64,000 bases of DNA from Ligula intestinalis (taxonomy: Eukaryota; Platyhelminthes; Cestoda; Diphyllobothriidea; Diphyllobothriidae), in the NCBI GenBank assembly GCA_036362985.1, contig JAYGXS010000003.1, positions 69,553,350-69,617,349 on the forward strand. The letters are read 5' to 3'. Under the pieces are notes generated by a model. That model saw only the letters and a program-made list of their open reading frames with translations, did no database searches and was not told where the DNA came from. The position numbers were made by a program, and so were the translations under genes. How positions within the stretch are numbered: position 1 is the first letter of the stretch; each line of letters opens with the position of its first letter. This document shows, piece by piece, positions 48,801-56,582 of the stretch.

Positions 48801-50525
48801 TTAAGCGGAAATAAGCATTAGTTTACAAGCATGCACTTAGAATTCGAGTGCCTTTTTATGTTTTTCTTCAGATAGCTCACCGTAGGGCAAAAGTTAATCG
48901 CACTCGCTTTAAATCAGGGCCCTGCAACCACTCTGAATGGAACTTTAAACAATTTGATTCGGAAATCACAGAAGAGAGTAATTGAAACAATCAGTTAAGA
49001 TTTACTTCCTATCCGAAAGAATTCTTACCGTGATCAGTCAAGCAATTAAGACATTAAATACGTTTCACTCTTGCGTGACGTCCTAGCTCTCACTGCCTTG
49101 TTTTAAATACCTCATTTTTACCGATTACTTCAACCTGTGTGGCCGTAGCCTAGGCAACGTGTACCTGAGTTCAGGTAAACAGCGGAAAGTGACATTCAAC
49201 AGCTTCTTTCAATCAACAATCAAGGGAAGCGTATGCATCCAAGTACGTGGACAGGCTGCAGTGGCGTTCAGACGAACATGCAGAGTTGCCTCGCCTGTCA
49301 ACCTTCCAGCTCTCAACAAAAACTACGTTTTTAATAATTCAGTTTCACCTGATATTATGCAATCTTCAAGTCCTTGGTAAACACACTAGCATTGAACAAT
49401 CGCTAGAATCGTACTTTGAGTCCCAGATCAGCAAACGAAAGTCCCACTCTTCTGTGATACGTGACTGGGTGTATTAAACAGCATACATGCTGTGCAATAC
49501 AATGCAAAGGATATATCAATAAAAAATAAAGTTTTTAAAAGAAGAAAGACAGGAATAAATTTTTAACTTATCTAATGTTTGTCAACAAAAAACGCGCCAG
49601 AATTAAAATATGCAATTAGGCAAATATTTGGGAAAAAAGTAACTAAAATAACTGAAACTGGAATGAACCAAATAAAAAACGTGAAATAAAGTATAGTAAA
49701 GAATCCAAAATTAGAATAACAATAGTAAACATAATATTGAATTAAAAACTAAACTGAAAACTGACGTTAACTATAAATAAGTTAAATAAACCAAAAAAGA
49801 TAAACGAATGTAAATCGGTTTTACATGTAACTTAAAGTTGCACGCGGCACTTCGCACCGTGAATTATACTATTATAATTCCAGAACGGTTAGTCGAAGTT
49901 AACGACCTCCTAACCACCAAATTTGTTTCAGGAATATCAGGAAACCTAATAAACTATAAAGTATAATTAAGTGAAAATTGTCCGAAATTTTCACGCCCAA
50001 TAAACTATAAGTAAGCAAATTTCTGTGTTTATTTATTGCGCGGTATTTTTTTGGAAAAATATTAGGTTATTAAAACAATTTATTAGACCAAAAGTAGGGT
50101 TCCACCGTACAGTTCAGTAATACACCCGAACACGACAGTAAACCAGAATGTCTTTTTTCAAAAACAGTGTCAGTTATTTGGCTTTTAATTGAGTTTCCAT
50201 TCTCAAACTGTTTGTTTTTTGTGATCCAAATGCAGTTGGCATCTGCGGGTTGGCAGGGATTTTAGACCTAACGAAAGTAGACTGGTTGGAAAGGATTCTC
50301 GACTGGCAGGCGAAAAATGGTTGTTTTCACAAATTTCGCGACGAGCACCTCCACCCTTCGAATTTCGACCCCCAACAGTATGGTAACTACCGAAAAAGAT
50401 CGGAAAGGGCCATGTCCAATGGACCTACAATGTGTCTCTCCCACCGCACCTCCGTGGCACTGAGTGCTCTAGCTGCATTCATTAGACGTTTTGTTGAAGA
50501 ACTTGTGTCAACCTCCGCTTTCTGA
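27453..50525 (+). CDS. C16orf89: C16orf89-like secreted protein (UPF0764/DUF4735 family), six coding exons over 23 kb
   Basis: Six exons with GT..AG borders join in phase (1,1,2,0,1) into 363 codons with no internal stop. The predicted protein has a basic N terminus, a hydrophobic signal segment (residues about 15-31, LMFLCVIFFVVVRFVFC) and a cysteine-containing body. Family landmarks follow in order: NLDGVLGTR (65-73), STPHYYSR..LW (119-136), SDDCIREL (166-173), GLTHQVLYYL (201-210), RDLFMEQIGICG (261-272), VDWLERILDWQAKNGCF (282-298) and LSHRTSVALSALAAFI (325-340). These match human C16orf89 as I remember it, in order and spacing, and its length is of the same order. The human protein is described as secreted and thyroid-enriched; its molecular function is unknown. 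No transmembrane segment other than the signal is seen. Introns are 7768, 3731, 4378, 4223 and 1740 bp. No frameshift or stop interrupts the spliced frame, so the gene appears functional. Confidence 0.9.
29420..30790 (+). repeat. Dispersed AT-rich repeat family, copy B (intron 1)
   Basis: Follows copy C (33940-35400) block by block. Shared blocks include GGAATTACTAAGTGTT, TTTTCTCGATAAT, ACACCAAAACCTTT, GTAATGTCATAATGAAAATT and GGCTTTTGCAGAATTCA. No long ORF is conserved between copies. Confidence 0.6.
31512..31638. repeat. Hairpin with about 55-bp arms (intron 1)
   Basis: GTTTCGTACAAACTG and CAAGAAATATAATTTTAAGG in the left arm (31512-31566) are mirrored by CTTGAAATTACATTTCTTG and CAGTTTGTATGAAAC in the right arm (31583-31638). 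The size suggests a MITE. Confidence 0.65.
32381..33435 (-). pseudogene. Tc1/mariner-type transposase, decayed (intron 1, antisense to host gene)
   Basis: The minus strand from 33435 gives a DNA-binding head with a helix-turn-helix (LLASMFDVSKDTVSRII), then RSTTEQDDDFIRRTL. Across frameshifts it continues as ISFCDEVLFLDKSKK (first catalytic Asp region), FFKTTASISACGLRTSF where Tc1 proteins have a conserved Asp (lost here), PPNSHDLNPIENIFALI with the catalytic Glu region, and IPSMSSRMTALINAKG before a TAG at 32383-32381. Domain order and length fit a full Tc1-type transposase. Multiple frameshifts, an in-frame TGA and the missing catalytic Asp show that it is dead. I could not find convincing terminal inverted repeats. 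Confidence 0.75.
33540..33930 (+). repeat. Dispersed AT-rich repeat family, partial copy (intron 1)
   Basis: Corresponds to the 3' part of copies B and C (about 30490-30760 and 35010-35380): AAATGCGATTCCTT, GTCATGTGAAATAGCA, then ATATATGCTAAAGTG. Confidence 0.55.
33940..35400 (+). repeat. Dispersed AT-rich repeat family, copy C (intron 1)
   Basis: Collinear with copy B at 29420-30790 over about 1.4 kb. It lies head-to-tail next to the partial copy at 33540-33930, so two insertions or a tandem duplication are possible. Confidence 0.6.
35591..35737 (+). CDS. C16orf89: C16orf89-like, exon 2
   Basis: 147 nt. The acceptor is TTACTTATTAAG (ends 35590), with a weak pyrimidine tract, and the donor GTAGGT begins at 35738. 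The exon enters in phase 1 (g|GA gives Gly77) and leaves in phase 1 (c|GT gives Arg126). It encodes MLTELLKRYAKRLPEATRGK, then an amphipathic helix (YLRDLATTVSEL) and STPHYYS. It was chosen over the alternative donor at 35742 because only this end matches the phase of exon 3 and restores the family motif across the junction. Confidence 0.82.
35961..36050 (+). repeat. Three tandem 30-bp units
   Basis: Units begin TATCGCAGGGACAAG (35961), TATCGCAGGGATACG (35991) and TATCACAGACACAAC (36021). The period is exactly 30, so the open frame reads as 10-residue repeats (LSQGQ.., LSQGY.., LSQTQ..). They lie just upstream of the LTR-like repeat at 36085. Confidence 0.75.
36085..36480 (+). repeat. LTR-like repeat, partner of 17769-18240 (intron 2)
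   Basis: Starts GGGGCTAAGTAGGTTAAACC and contains GACTGCGATCTTAAGGCC and CAGTTTATTCTGTACA, matching the repeat at 17769 in order and orientation. GC-richer than the surrounding intron. Confidence 0.45.
38130..39010. repeat. Long palindromic (foldback) element, copy 3 (intron 2)
   Basis: The best preserved copy. The left arm (from AATATGCCAACACACGTG) and the right arm (to ATGTCGGCATGTTGCGTG) are inverted repeats of about 370-430 bp. They share CTTCAGAATAGGC/GCAATTCTGAAG, TTCTGACCA and TATAATTTATTTTGACTGCC. The unpaired centre (about 38470-38660) contains TATCCGTCAATTTATTGATG and CAAACTGTAGGCGAAAAC, conserved with copies 1 and 2. Confidence 0.75.
39469..39625 (+). CDS. C16orf89: C16orf89-like, exon 3
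   Basis: 157 nt between acceptor TCATCTGCCTTTTGTCAG (ends 39468) and donor GTAAGA (39626). Encodes LKPLLDKRLWRFLMPLQHLP, a variable proline/alanine segment, then QEEESDDCIRELQPRN. Tryptophan 136 and the acidic SDDC block correspond to the FW and ERSDVC positions of the vertebrate protein. Leaves in phase 2. An alternative acceptor at 39410 would give a longer exon, but exon 2 ends in phase 1 and that start needs phase 0. Confidence 0.85.
39800..41060 (-). repeat. Repeat family R1, copy 1, interrupted (intron 3, antisense)
   Basis: The minus strand is collinear with 49400-50060 and 61070-62480. Shared blocks are GGGTCCCAGACCATCACGC, CGCGCCATAATTAAAAT, GGCACTTCGCGCCG and AGGAATATCAAGAAACC. About 495 bp (40242-40736) are absent from the other copies and look like a later insertion. 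Confidence 0.65.
42435..42608. repeat. Long hairpin, arms about 80 bp (intron 3)
   Basis: GTGACATG..CGGTCAGTTAATTGCAGC and TATGTGATCATC are mirrored by CGATCATATAAACGCTG and AACTGACCG..CATGTCAC. Pairing continues outwards through CATTAATCATCAGGCCC and TCGGCTTGATGATGAATG. Confidence 0.8.
42987..43060 (-). repeat. tRNA-Leu-derived SINE head (intron 3)
   Basis: The minus strand reads GTGGCTTAGTTGATCAAGCG, then TTCGACTTAAAAGC. This resembles tRNA-Leu(TAA) with its long variable arm (CTCGGTGACCGAATAAT) and a degenerate B box GGGATCGAGGCC. Pairing is too poor for a functional tRNA. A related head occurs at about 43195-43250. Confidence 0.5.
44004..44112 (+). CDS. C16orf89: C16orf89-like, exon 4
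   Basis: 109 nt between AACCTTGTAG (ends 44003) and a perfect GTAAGT donor (44113). Enters in phase 2 (cg|G gives Arg178) and leaves in phase 0. Encodes EGCNISKQCWEDYN, then EYGLTHQVLYYLVGLA. The two cysteines and the G-x-T/S-H-Q block are characteristic of the family. Confidence 0.88.
45340..45900 (+). pseudogene. Penelope-like fragment: GIY-YIG end plus 3' tail (intron 4)
   Basis: From 45430 the + strand reads KDRLKPSEQSGVLYR, LTCPLNYTGQTGHVLGS and, after a frameshift, GDALSQVVVHTYETDQEF and AGSEAGQGLIES. This is closely related to the minus-strand pseudogene at 3.7-4.3 kb. The 3' tail (TTAATTGGCCCCTACCCCC and AAGCTCAGAC) matches that element's tail. Upstream at 45340-45400 the same tail sequence (ACGTCAACGAAAAGCAAG) is present in inverted orientation. 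The short 5'-truncated copy is thus bracketed by inverted tail pieces. Confidence 0.7.
48336..48495 (+). CDS. C16orf89: C16orf89-like, exon 5
   Basis: 160 nt between an acceptor with a T-rich tract (TTCGTACTTGTAG, ends 48335) and donor GTAACG (48496). Encodes GPCQKEVNYLTIVLNG, then DRLVRICSRIREEAEDIARR and FERDLFMEQ. The helix with RxCxxxxxEAxxI and the R-D-x-F-M-E block match the family. Leaves in phase 1. Confidence 0.9.
49400..50060 (+). repeat. Repeat family R1, copy 2 (intron 5)
   Basis: Plus-strand copy with CCCAGATCAGCAAACG, TTTTTAACTTATCTAATGTT, ACGCGCCAGAATTAAAAT, GGCACTTCGCACCG and AGGAATATCAGGAAACC. It carries neither of the insertions seen in copies 1 and 3, so it shows the uninterrupted state. 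Confidence 0.65.
50236..50525 (+). CDS. C16orf89: C16orf89-like, exon 6 (terminal)
   Basis: Acceptor ATCCAAATGCAG ends at 50235, with a T-rich tract some 20 nt further upstream; TGA at 50523-50525. Encodes I(268)GICGLAGILDLTKVD, WLERILDWQAKNGCF, a variable tyrosine-rich segment (FDPQQYGNYRKRSE) and SHRTSVALSALAAFIRRFVE. This W-L-E-x-I-L-x-W-Q block followed by S-H-x-T-x-x-x-x-A-L is the strongest signature of the family. Confidence 0.93.
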
Positions 50526-50618
50526 TCAATCAAACATTGCTGCACTAGCCCTGCCAGAAGTTTTCATCCCTCGTTTCTAACCCAAGAAATATTGCCATCT
50601 GTTAAAGGCAACAGTAAA

Positions 50619-50624
50619 AATAAA
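50619..50624 (+). promoter_or_regulatory. Candidate polyadenylation signal of the C16orf89-like gene
   Basis: AATAAA, 93 nt after the stop codon. A second AATAAA at 50855-50860 is the alternative. Confidence 0.5.
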
Positions 50625-50867
50625 ACAGATTTACTTATTCATGTTTTCGCTCATAGTGGAGGTTTTAGTACAGAACTTTTCGACTTGATCCGTCTTCTGA
50701 AACGACTGCAAGGGATTGCATTGAAAATCGAAGGTTACATGCGAAGTTGAGCTACTGGCAACTGTGTGCATTCCCTGCAGAAATACGTGTTGCTGCTAAT
50801 GATCCATGTTCGAATACTAGATATTTATGACTTGGGTTTGGGGTGGTGCTGATCAATAAAGGTCAAA

Positions 50868-51475
50868 ATGGCCGATGCAGTTACAATCATGTTTGCTGCA
50901 ACTTCTCCCGCCTCTGTAAACCCAAATTCTTTTCGTCGATTGTATTAAATGCTGCGCTCCAACCCTTGAATCAGTGTCGTTTCAAGTTTAGTCCCAAATT
51001 ATGGAAGACTTTTGTTCAAGCAGCTTGTATATGAAGCTGAGCCCATTTTGTGTTAAAACCCTGTGGCCGCTAGCTTTTCGGTTCAAATATTGACAATTCT
51101 GTTTTTTTCAACCTCCTGCAGCGTTTCTCGTCACATAGGCCATTACCTGAACCAAAATATTATTTTCTAAAGGATTCCACAGTTATCGACAAGAATGAAA
51201 GTAGCGAAAACGTCTCGAGGCGTTTGTGGTAGCCTATCTAGAGGCAAACGCAGCACATAATTCTGATGGTCATCAAGACCTTAGATTCATTTCATAGTCT
51301 ACGTCTCGTTGGCTAGAGAGTTTTTCTAAGCCTCCCGGAACTCGAAAATAGTTGAAATGCTTTGCGGGTTATGTATTTTGCATAATTTCTAAAGCATCTC
51401 GATTTTCTTGTTGCAGAACTAAAGGATATTGACCACGAAACTGGTGTTCTCGTAACATCTTGTTTTTTGTATTAG
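50868..51475 (+). CDS. Possible small gene just downstream of the C16orf89-like gene
   Basis: ATG at 50868 (AAAATGG) opens MADAVTIMFAATSPAS to a GTAAAC donor at 50916. The next exon starts at 51122 after a strong acceptor (TTTTTTTCAACCTCCTGCAG) in matching phase 0: RFSSHRPLPEPKYYF, then KDSTVIDKNESSENVS. It is open to a TAG at 51230-51232. If spliced at GTTTGT (51222), it joins in phase to 51417-51475 (LKDIDHETGVLVTSCFLY, TAG). Products would be 53 or 68 residues. No family recognised. It could equally be the extended 3' UTR of the neighbour. Confidence 0.25.
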
Positions 51476-51479
51476 CATA

Positions 51480-52600
51480 GGCGTCCACGTATAGCAATGC
51501 ATACAAGTGCATTCACATAAACGTAAGAATTCAAAAAAACTTGCATTCTTCAGGCCACCCGCTTGGCCTGTGCTAACCATCAGTTCCAATTTTTGCCGAG
51601 GTGACGCGCTGCTCTCCTTGAATTCTTGGAAACAAGCAGCAATCTTCTTGCAATCTGTAACTCGCAAACTTAGCATCGGTTTCACCGTTTTTCATTGGTT
51701 GTTTTAGCAAAAGATGTCCCTAGTCATAGCCCGACATTTCAAACGCGATGCACATAAACCTACCGTTTTTCCAACCATGGCGGCTTAGGGATATATTTTA
51801 GCGCGATCTCAAGAAGAAAAAACGTGTTTTTTGGTTCAGACGGAAAGCTTTCCTTTTTAAAAAAGTCGCTGAAGCCAGTATTGAAAATATTTCATCTCCC
51901 GTGGAGAGACATTTTGGTAACCGTAAGGAAAGATAAAGCTTTTGACGTCACCACCACCTTCAAGGCTGTTGAAGCTGTGGTTTACGTTATATGAAAAACA
52001 CGCTCACAAATGCTTGGATTCTTCTGGATTTGGGATACGGCGACTTTTGGCGAATATAAATGGCGTAATAAAGCGAGAGTTGCCCGAATAGACAGAGGGT
52101 TTCCCAGTTTATCATTAAACGCTCAGTATATTTCATAACACTAAGGCCGCTAAGGTACACAATTCTGGGCAGGCTGCTTGTCGGTGACTAATGGTTCGAC
52201 AACGCGAGGATTCCCAACTCAAAAGACAGAGTTGCAGCTCGTGTTACGGAGACGGGAACCGCAATGGGATCACGACTTAAGGCGAAAAGAGCACGTGAGC
52301 ACGCACGCCACAGCAGGCCTAGCCGGTTGATGAAACCACGCTGGTAAACCAGCCAGCCAATCAGCGTGCAATGCAGCATCGAGCACGCGTGAAGCCTTTG
52401 CTCCGCGAGGAGGTTCCAGCGGGCAAAACGACTAATAAGCGTGCGCTAGGCCGTAAGCCGACCGATCGCCGCACGCCATTGGCTGGTTTATTCGAGAATG
52501 AATGAGAGAGAGAGAGCTGATGAGCCAGAGAATCCGCTGTTTTTAGAGGCGGAAAATAAAATGGCTGCCTTAAGAAAATTGCTTTGTCTTTGCTTCAATC
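51480..52600. other. Intergenic, SINE-like debris, no gene
   Basis: 52180-52400 has several tRNA-like head fragments (CCGGTTGATGAAACCACGC). GC content climbs towards the LINE. Confidence 0.35.
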
Positions 52601-52838
52601 CCACCCTGCACAAAGTACGTGAATAGGTCTTGGCTTTGTTTGCCTACCGCCAATAAGCGTGAGCGGCAGCGCTGATTGCTGTCGAACTGTCGCCGCGCCC
52701 GGATCAGTGGCGCGGCAGCTGATCGGCAGGCTATAGTGGGCAGACTGAAGGTGGCATGAGTAAGTGGCTGTGTGGGTTGGTCTGAAAGTAGGCCTACAGG
52801 TACTCGTTGTTCTTACGGAGACAGTCTGGGTTTTAGAA

Positions 52839-54023
52839 ATGAGTAAGGATCTGTTGTTACCACCTGCTGTTGGAACCACAGCAGACGCTTCTTCGACCGC
52901 GTTCCCACCCACCCTCCCGGCGGCCAAGGTCTGCTACACCCATCTCCCTACGTTGGATCAATCCCCCCGCCCCTCAGCCCAACCCCTGTTTTTGATGACG
53001 GAACAGCCCCTCCCGGCCACGCTGCTCCGACTCCTCCTACTTGCCTACGGTATTGAGGCCAACCCTGGACCTCTCTGGTACTGCTCGTTCTGCCGAGTCC
53101 ACCTGGGTCGCCGCGACTGGTCTGTACGTTGCGACTCCGGCAATGGTTGGTGTCATCTCCGCTGCACTGGCCTTGCCAAAGCTGCCGATTGGTCGCCCGC
53201 CTTCGCGTGTCCCAGCTGTCCCGTGCCCCCTCCGGTCTCCACGCCTCCAGCCCACCCGGTCCTGAACCCAAAGCCTCTGGTCACTGACCTCGCCTCACCG
53301 CCTGGTCTAAAGATCCTCCAGTTCAACGCCAACGGCCTACTTACCAAGCTGGACCAGCTCCTGGCCTTCATGCGTTTGCACAGCATAGCTGTGGCGGCTA
53401 TCCAAGAGACAAAGTGGTCTTACTCCACTAAGGTCCCGTCTTGTGCCGACTACTGGATCGTCCGTTGCGACCGCGGCCGCAACAAAGGTGGAGGTTTGGC
53501 CTTCCTGGTGGGAAAATCCATCGCCCATCACCAGCTACCTCTGCTTGGTGCCAATCACACGGAAATACTAGCGATTTCCCTTAACATTGGCCCGGTGCCG
53601 CTAACCGTCGTGAACGTGTACATCCCTACTACGTCCAGTTGTCCTACAGGTTTCACCGCCTCTATCGCTCCCTTCTTACCTTTTGGTGACAATATAGTAC
53701 TAGGTGACTTCAACGCCCATCACGACCTGTGGTGCTCCAATTTGGCGGCTGATTCCCGGGGAGAAGTCCTGGCGGATGAACTAGAGCGAGCTCCCATCGC
53801 AGTCATCAACGAGGACACCCCAACGTGGCTCCCACCCAACGGTGCCTCCAGCTCTCACGATGTCTCCCTTGCCAGTCTCAGTCTAGTAGCCTCCACCACC
53901 TGGAGCACGGAAATCAGCCTAGGGAGCAATCACGTCCCTATAGTGCTCGAATGGGCCACCTCTGCCGACCGTATCAAGGCTCCGAACAGGCATTTTTCAA
54001 CTTCAAGAGAGCTGACTGGGTAG
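52839..54023 (+). pseudogene. LINE ORF, N-terminal half: 2A-like motif, zinc finger, APE endonuclease
   Basis: The first ATG is at 52839 (395 codons to TAG); the frame is open upstream to a GTG at 52764. Residues 71-78 (GIEANPGP) form a 2A-like motif directly before a PHD-like finger. The finger has the pairs YCSFC, WCHLRC and ACPSC and one further Cys in VRC. The APE-type endonuclease runs from about residue 156: LKILQFNANG, QETKW (189-193), VVNVYIP, GDFNAHH (289-295) and SNHVPI (363-368). Relatives have SDH in the last motif, so the catalytic Asp is replaced by Asn. The frame then shifts near 53990, so the reverse transcriptase is not in the same frame. A classical role would be target nicking and RNA binding; this copy is inactive. 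Confidence 0.85.
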
Positions 54024-56373
54024 CGTTCACCGCGGAATGCGAAGCGGGAACCGATCAGCTACCGACCCCACCTGTGTCCACAAGGCGGAGCGGGCCGTTC
54101 ATCATCTGCTTTTGGCAGCAGCAGGCTACCATATACCGAACGGTCGCACCCCATACTCCGCCCAAACTACCCAAGCGAAGCCGCCCGACTGTAATGAGAG
54201 CATGACGAGATCCAGGCGCGAGACGCAACTGACCCGCGTGTTGGCGAACTCAACGGCTTGATAACAAAGACCGTCAATGATGACAAACCGGAACGTTGAC
54301 GTGAAAAAGTTGCAGATTGTAATTTCCGCGGCAACGCAGCTGCCACCTGGAAACTTCTACGCAATTTGACCAAGACCCGGGCTGACACACCCAACCAGTC
54401 TATTAGCTTCGGGGACGGCAAGTTCATCTCCAACAACGGTACGATCGCCAGAAAAGATGAACAAGCTGGTCTCGCCCCGCTCAGTTCCCAGTCCCAAAAG
54501 CCAGCGCCCCCTCCTACGCCTCCTCCATAAGGCCCCGCCTCCGGACATTTCCTTCTCGGTCGATGCTATCCTCACCGCCGTCAGAAAAACGAAAGTCTCT
54601 AAAGCCTAAGCACCGGATGGCCTGGCTCCTATCCATTTGTGCCATATCGGCCCCAAGATGGCTGCCTACCTGGCAGCCCTTTCCAATCTTTCGCTGGCTA
54701 GTTTAAGCATCCCCGATTGCTGGCGCCAGTCCATCATCATTCCCCTGGTCAAAGCTGGCAAGGACCCCAGTCAAACGACGTCCTATCGCCCAATCGCCCT
54801 CCACAGTCAACTGGCGAAAATTTTGGAACGATTTATCCTTCCAATTCTGAAGTCTGCAGCGGATCTGTCCAACCACCAACATGGTTTCAGGTCGGGTCGT
54901 GACACAAAAACGGCTCTTTTCAAGCTCAACGACGCCATCTTCGAGGGCTTCAATCAACAGAAGCCCGCTTCGCGGACCGCGGCTATCTCAATGGATCTGT
55001 CGCGAGTCTTTGACTGCGTCCACCACGATTAGCTCCTGCAAGACTTAGTCTCCCTGAACGTCCTGACTAGCCTGGTCCGATGGTTGGCCGCTTAAATCCG
55101 TGGCCGCCACGATCGTGTCCTTTTCCGCGGCACTCTCTCCAAGCCCCGTAAGCAGATCTGCAGTGTTCCTCAAGGCACTGTGCTCGGCCCGAAGATGTTC
55201 AAAACTTACTTGTGGGAACTCCCACTCCCTCCGGCACCTGCCAAAGTGGTATCATACGCGGATGATGTCACCATTTTCTGCCAGCACCATAACATTGATC
55301 AGGCAGCACAGGTCCTCTCGGAATTCATGCCTAACATTGTGGACTACCTCACTTAGCGCGGGATGTCGGTCTCGGCTGCCAAGTCGTCCGTCACTGTTTT
55401 CACGCTGGATCCGAAGGAATTCAATCGCCACCCGGATATCATCGTCAACGGTGAGGCTTTACCACTGGTTCGAAAGCCCAAGCTCCTCGGTGGCCGTTTA
55501 AATCCGCTGTTCACATTCACAGACCATGCGAGGGATGCCGCAAGCAAAGTGAGCAGGTGCACCGAGGTCCTCAAGGCTCTCGAGGGCACTTCCTGGGGCT
55601 GCGCGAAAGAGTTGCTGACGACCACATTCAATGCAATGGCCAAGCCGCATCTCACCTATGCGGCATTAATCTGGTCTCCCAAAATCAGCTCCTCCAGCCT
55701 CCGCCGCCTTCAGTCAGCACAGAATGTTGCCCTCCGCACGATCACGGGCTGCTATAAAATGTTGCCCATCGATCACCTTCATGCGGAGGTTTCTGTCCTG
55801 CCGGTCGCCGCACACAACAAACTCCTCGGCCAGCAGTTCTGGTTGACCTGTTCACAGCCTGGCCATCCCAACCACCATCATAGCAACGCTCCTGAGCCTA
55901 GCCGTAACGTTCGGACGTCTATCCGAGGTCTCCACAAGGCAGCTGTCGTCTCGTCTTTCCCAGACCTACCAATTAATGGCTCCGCCATCAGGATAGACTA
56001 CCAGCGCCTTCATTAGAGAGCAGTTTTGGACGCAATATCCAGCTACCATTCCCCGGTCCTCCTGGGTGGCTATCCACCTCCGATTGCTACCTCGGAACGT
56101 CATCTCCAACGGGTGACTCGTTGTACCCTGGCGCAGCTTCGCAGCGGCCACTGCATGCTCCTTCGCCAGTACTAACACCGGCTGGACTCTTCTATACCCG
56201 ACTGCTGTCCCGACTGCGGAGTCTCGCCGCATGACTGCCGTCACCTCTTCGTTTGCAGTTCCCGGTTAGGCACCCAAATCACCCCCGAGGACCTCTGGCT
56301 CAAGCCGGCCGAGGTCGCGGCTTTTCTCCGCCTCCCAACTGCACCCAGTTTGTACTGCGGCGGGAACCCCTGA
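54024..56373 (+). pseudogene. LINE reverse transcriptase half, with six premature stops
   Basis: From about 54085 frame 1 carries the rest of the element. SIIIPLVKAGKDP, SYRPIALHSQLAKILER, HGFRSGRDTKTALF and AISMDLSRVFDCVHHD are the palm/finger blocks of CR1/Jockey enzymes. SVPQGTVLGPKMF and VVSYADDVTIF (catalytic YADD) follow, then KLLGGRLNP and a long C-terminal region ending in CCPDCGVSPHDCRHLFVC, a CCHC-like finger. In-frame stops are TAA 54607, TAG 55030, TAA 55093, TAG 55354, TAG 56014 and TAA 56173; the natural end is TGA 56371. The catalytic residues survive, but the stops make the copy dead. Confidence 0.88.
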
Positions 56374-56582
56374 TCCAACATGGGCTACCAATCAACCACC
56401 TAAAAATGGCTGCGTGTAAGACGCACTGAAAGAAAACTAGGTCCACCTAACGCCACGACACGTGTTAATCTGGCTGTACAAATTTTGCAAGGACAGCTAA
56501 CTTCTGTAATACATGGAAGTAGAGAGGAGAGGATGGTACATCCAAGAAAATATCTTTACATCAGATCCTTCACTGTGCCCAG

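Larger units (their letters stand above)
52600..56440 (+). mobile_element. CR1/Jockey-type non-LTR retrotransposon, near full length, inactive
   Basis: A GC-rich island in an AT-rich region. Parts in order: 5' region, an ORF with 2A-like motif, PHD-like finger and APE endonuclease (frame 3), then a reverse transcriptase with YADD (frame 1), ending with a cysteine/histidine-containing tail and a TGA at 56371. Two frameshifts (about 53990 and 54085) and six in-frame stops kill it. The 3' end is not clear: I see no poly-A or tandem tail and no target-site duplication. Confidence 0.85.

Noticed and set aside
52948..53531. Several ORFs of 60-110 codons on the opposite strand or other frames of the LINE
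   Set aside because: Shadows of the GC-rich endonuclease coding frame.
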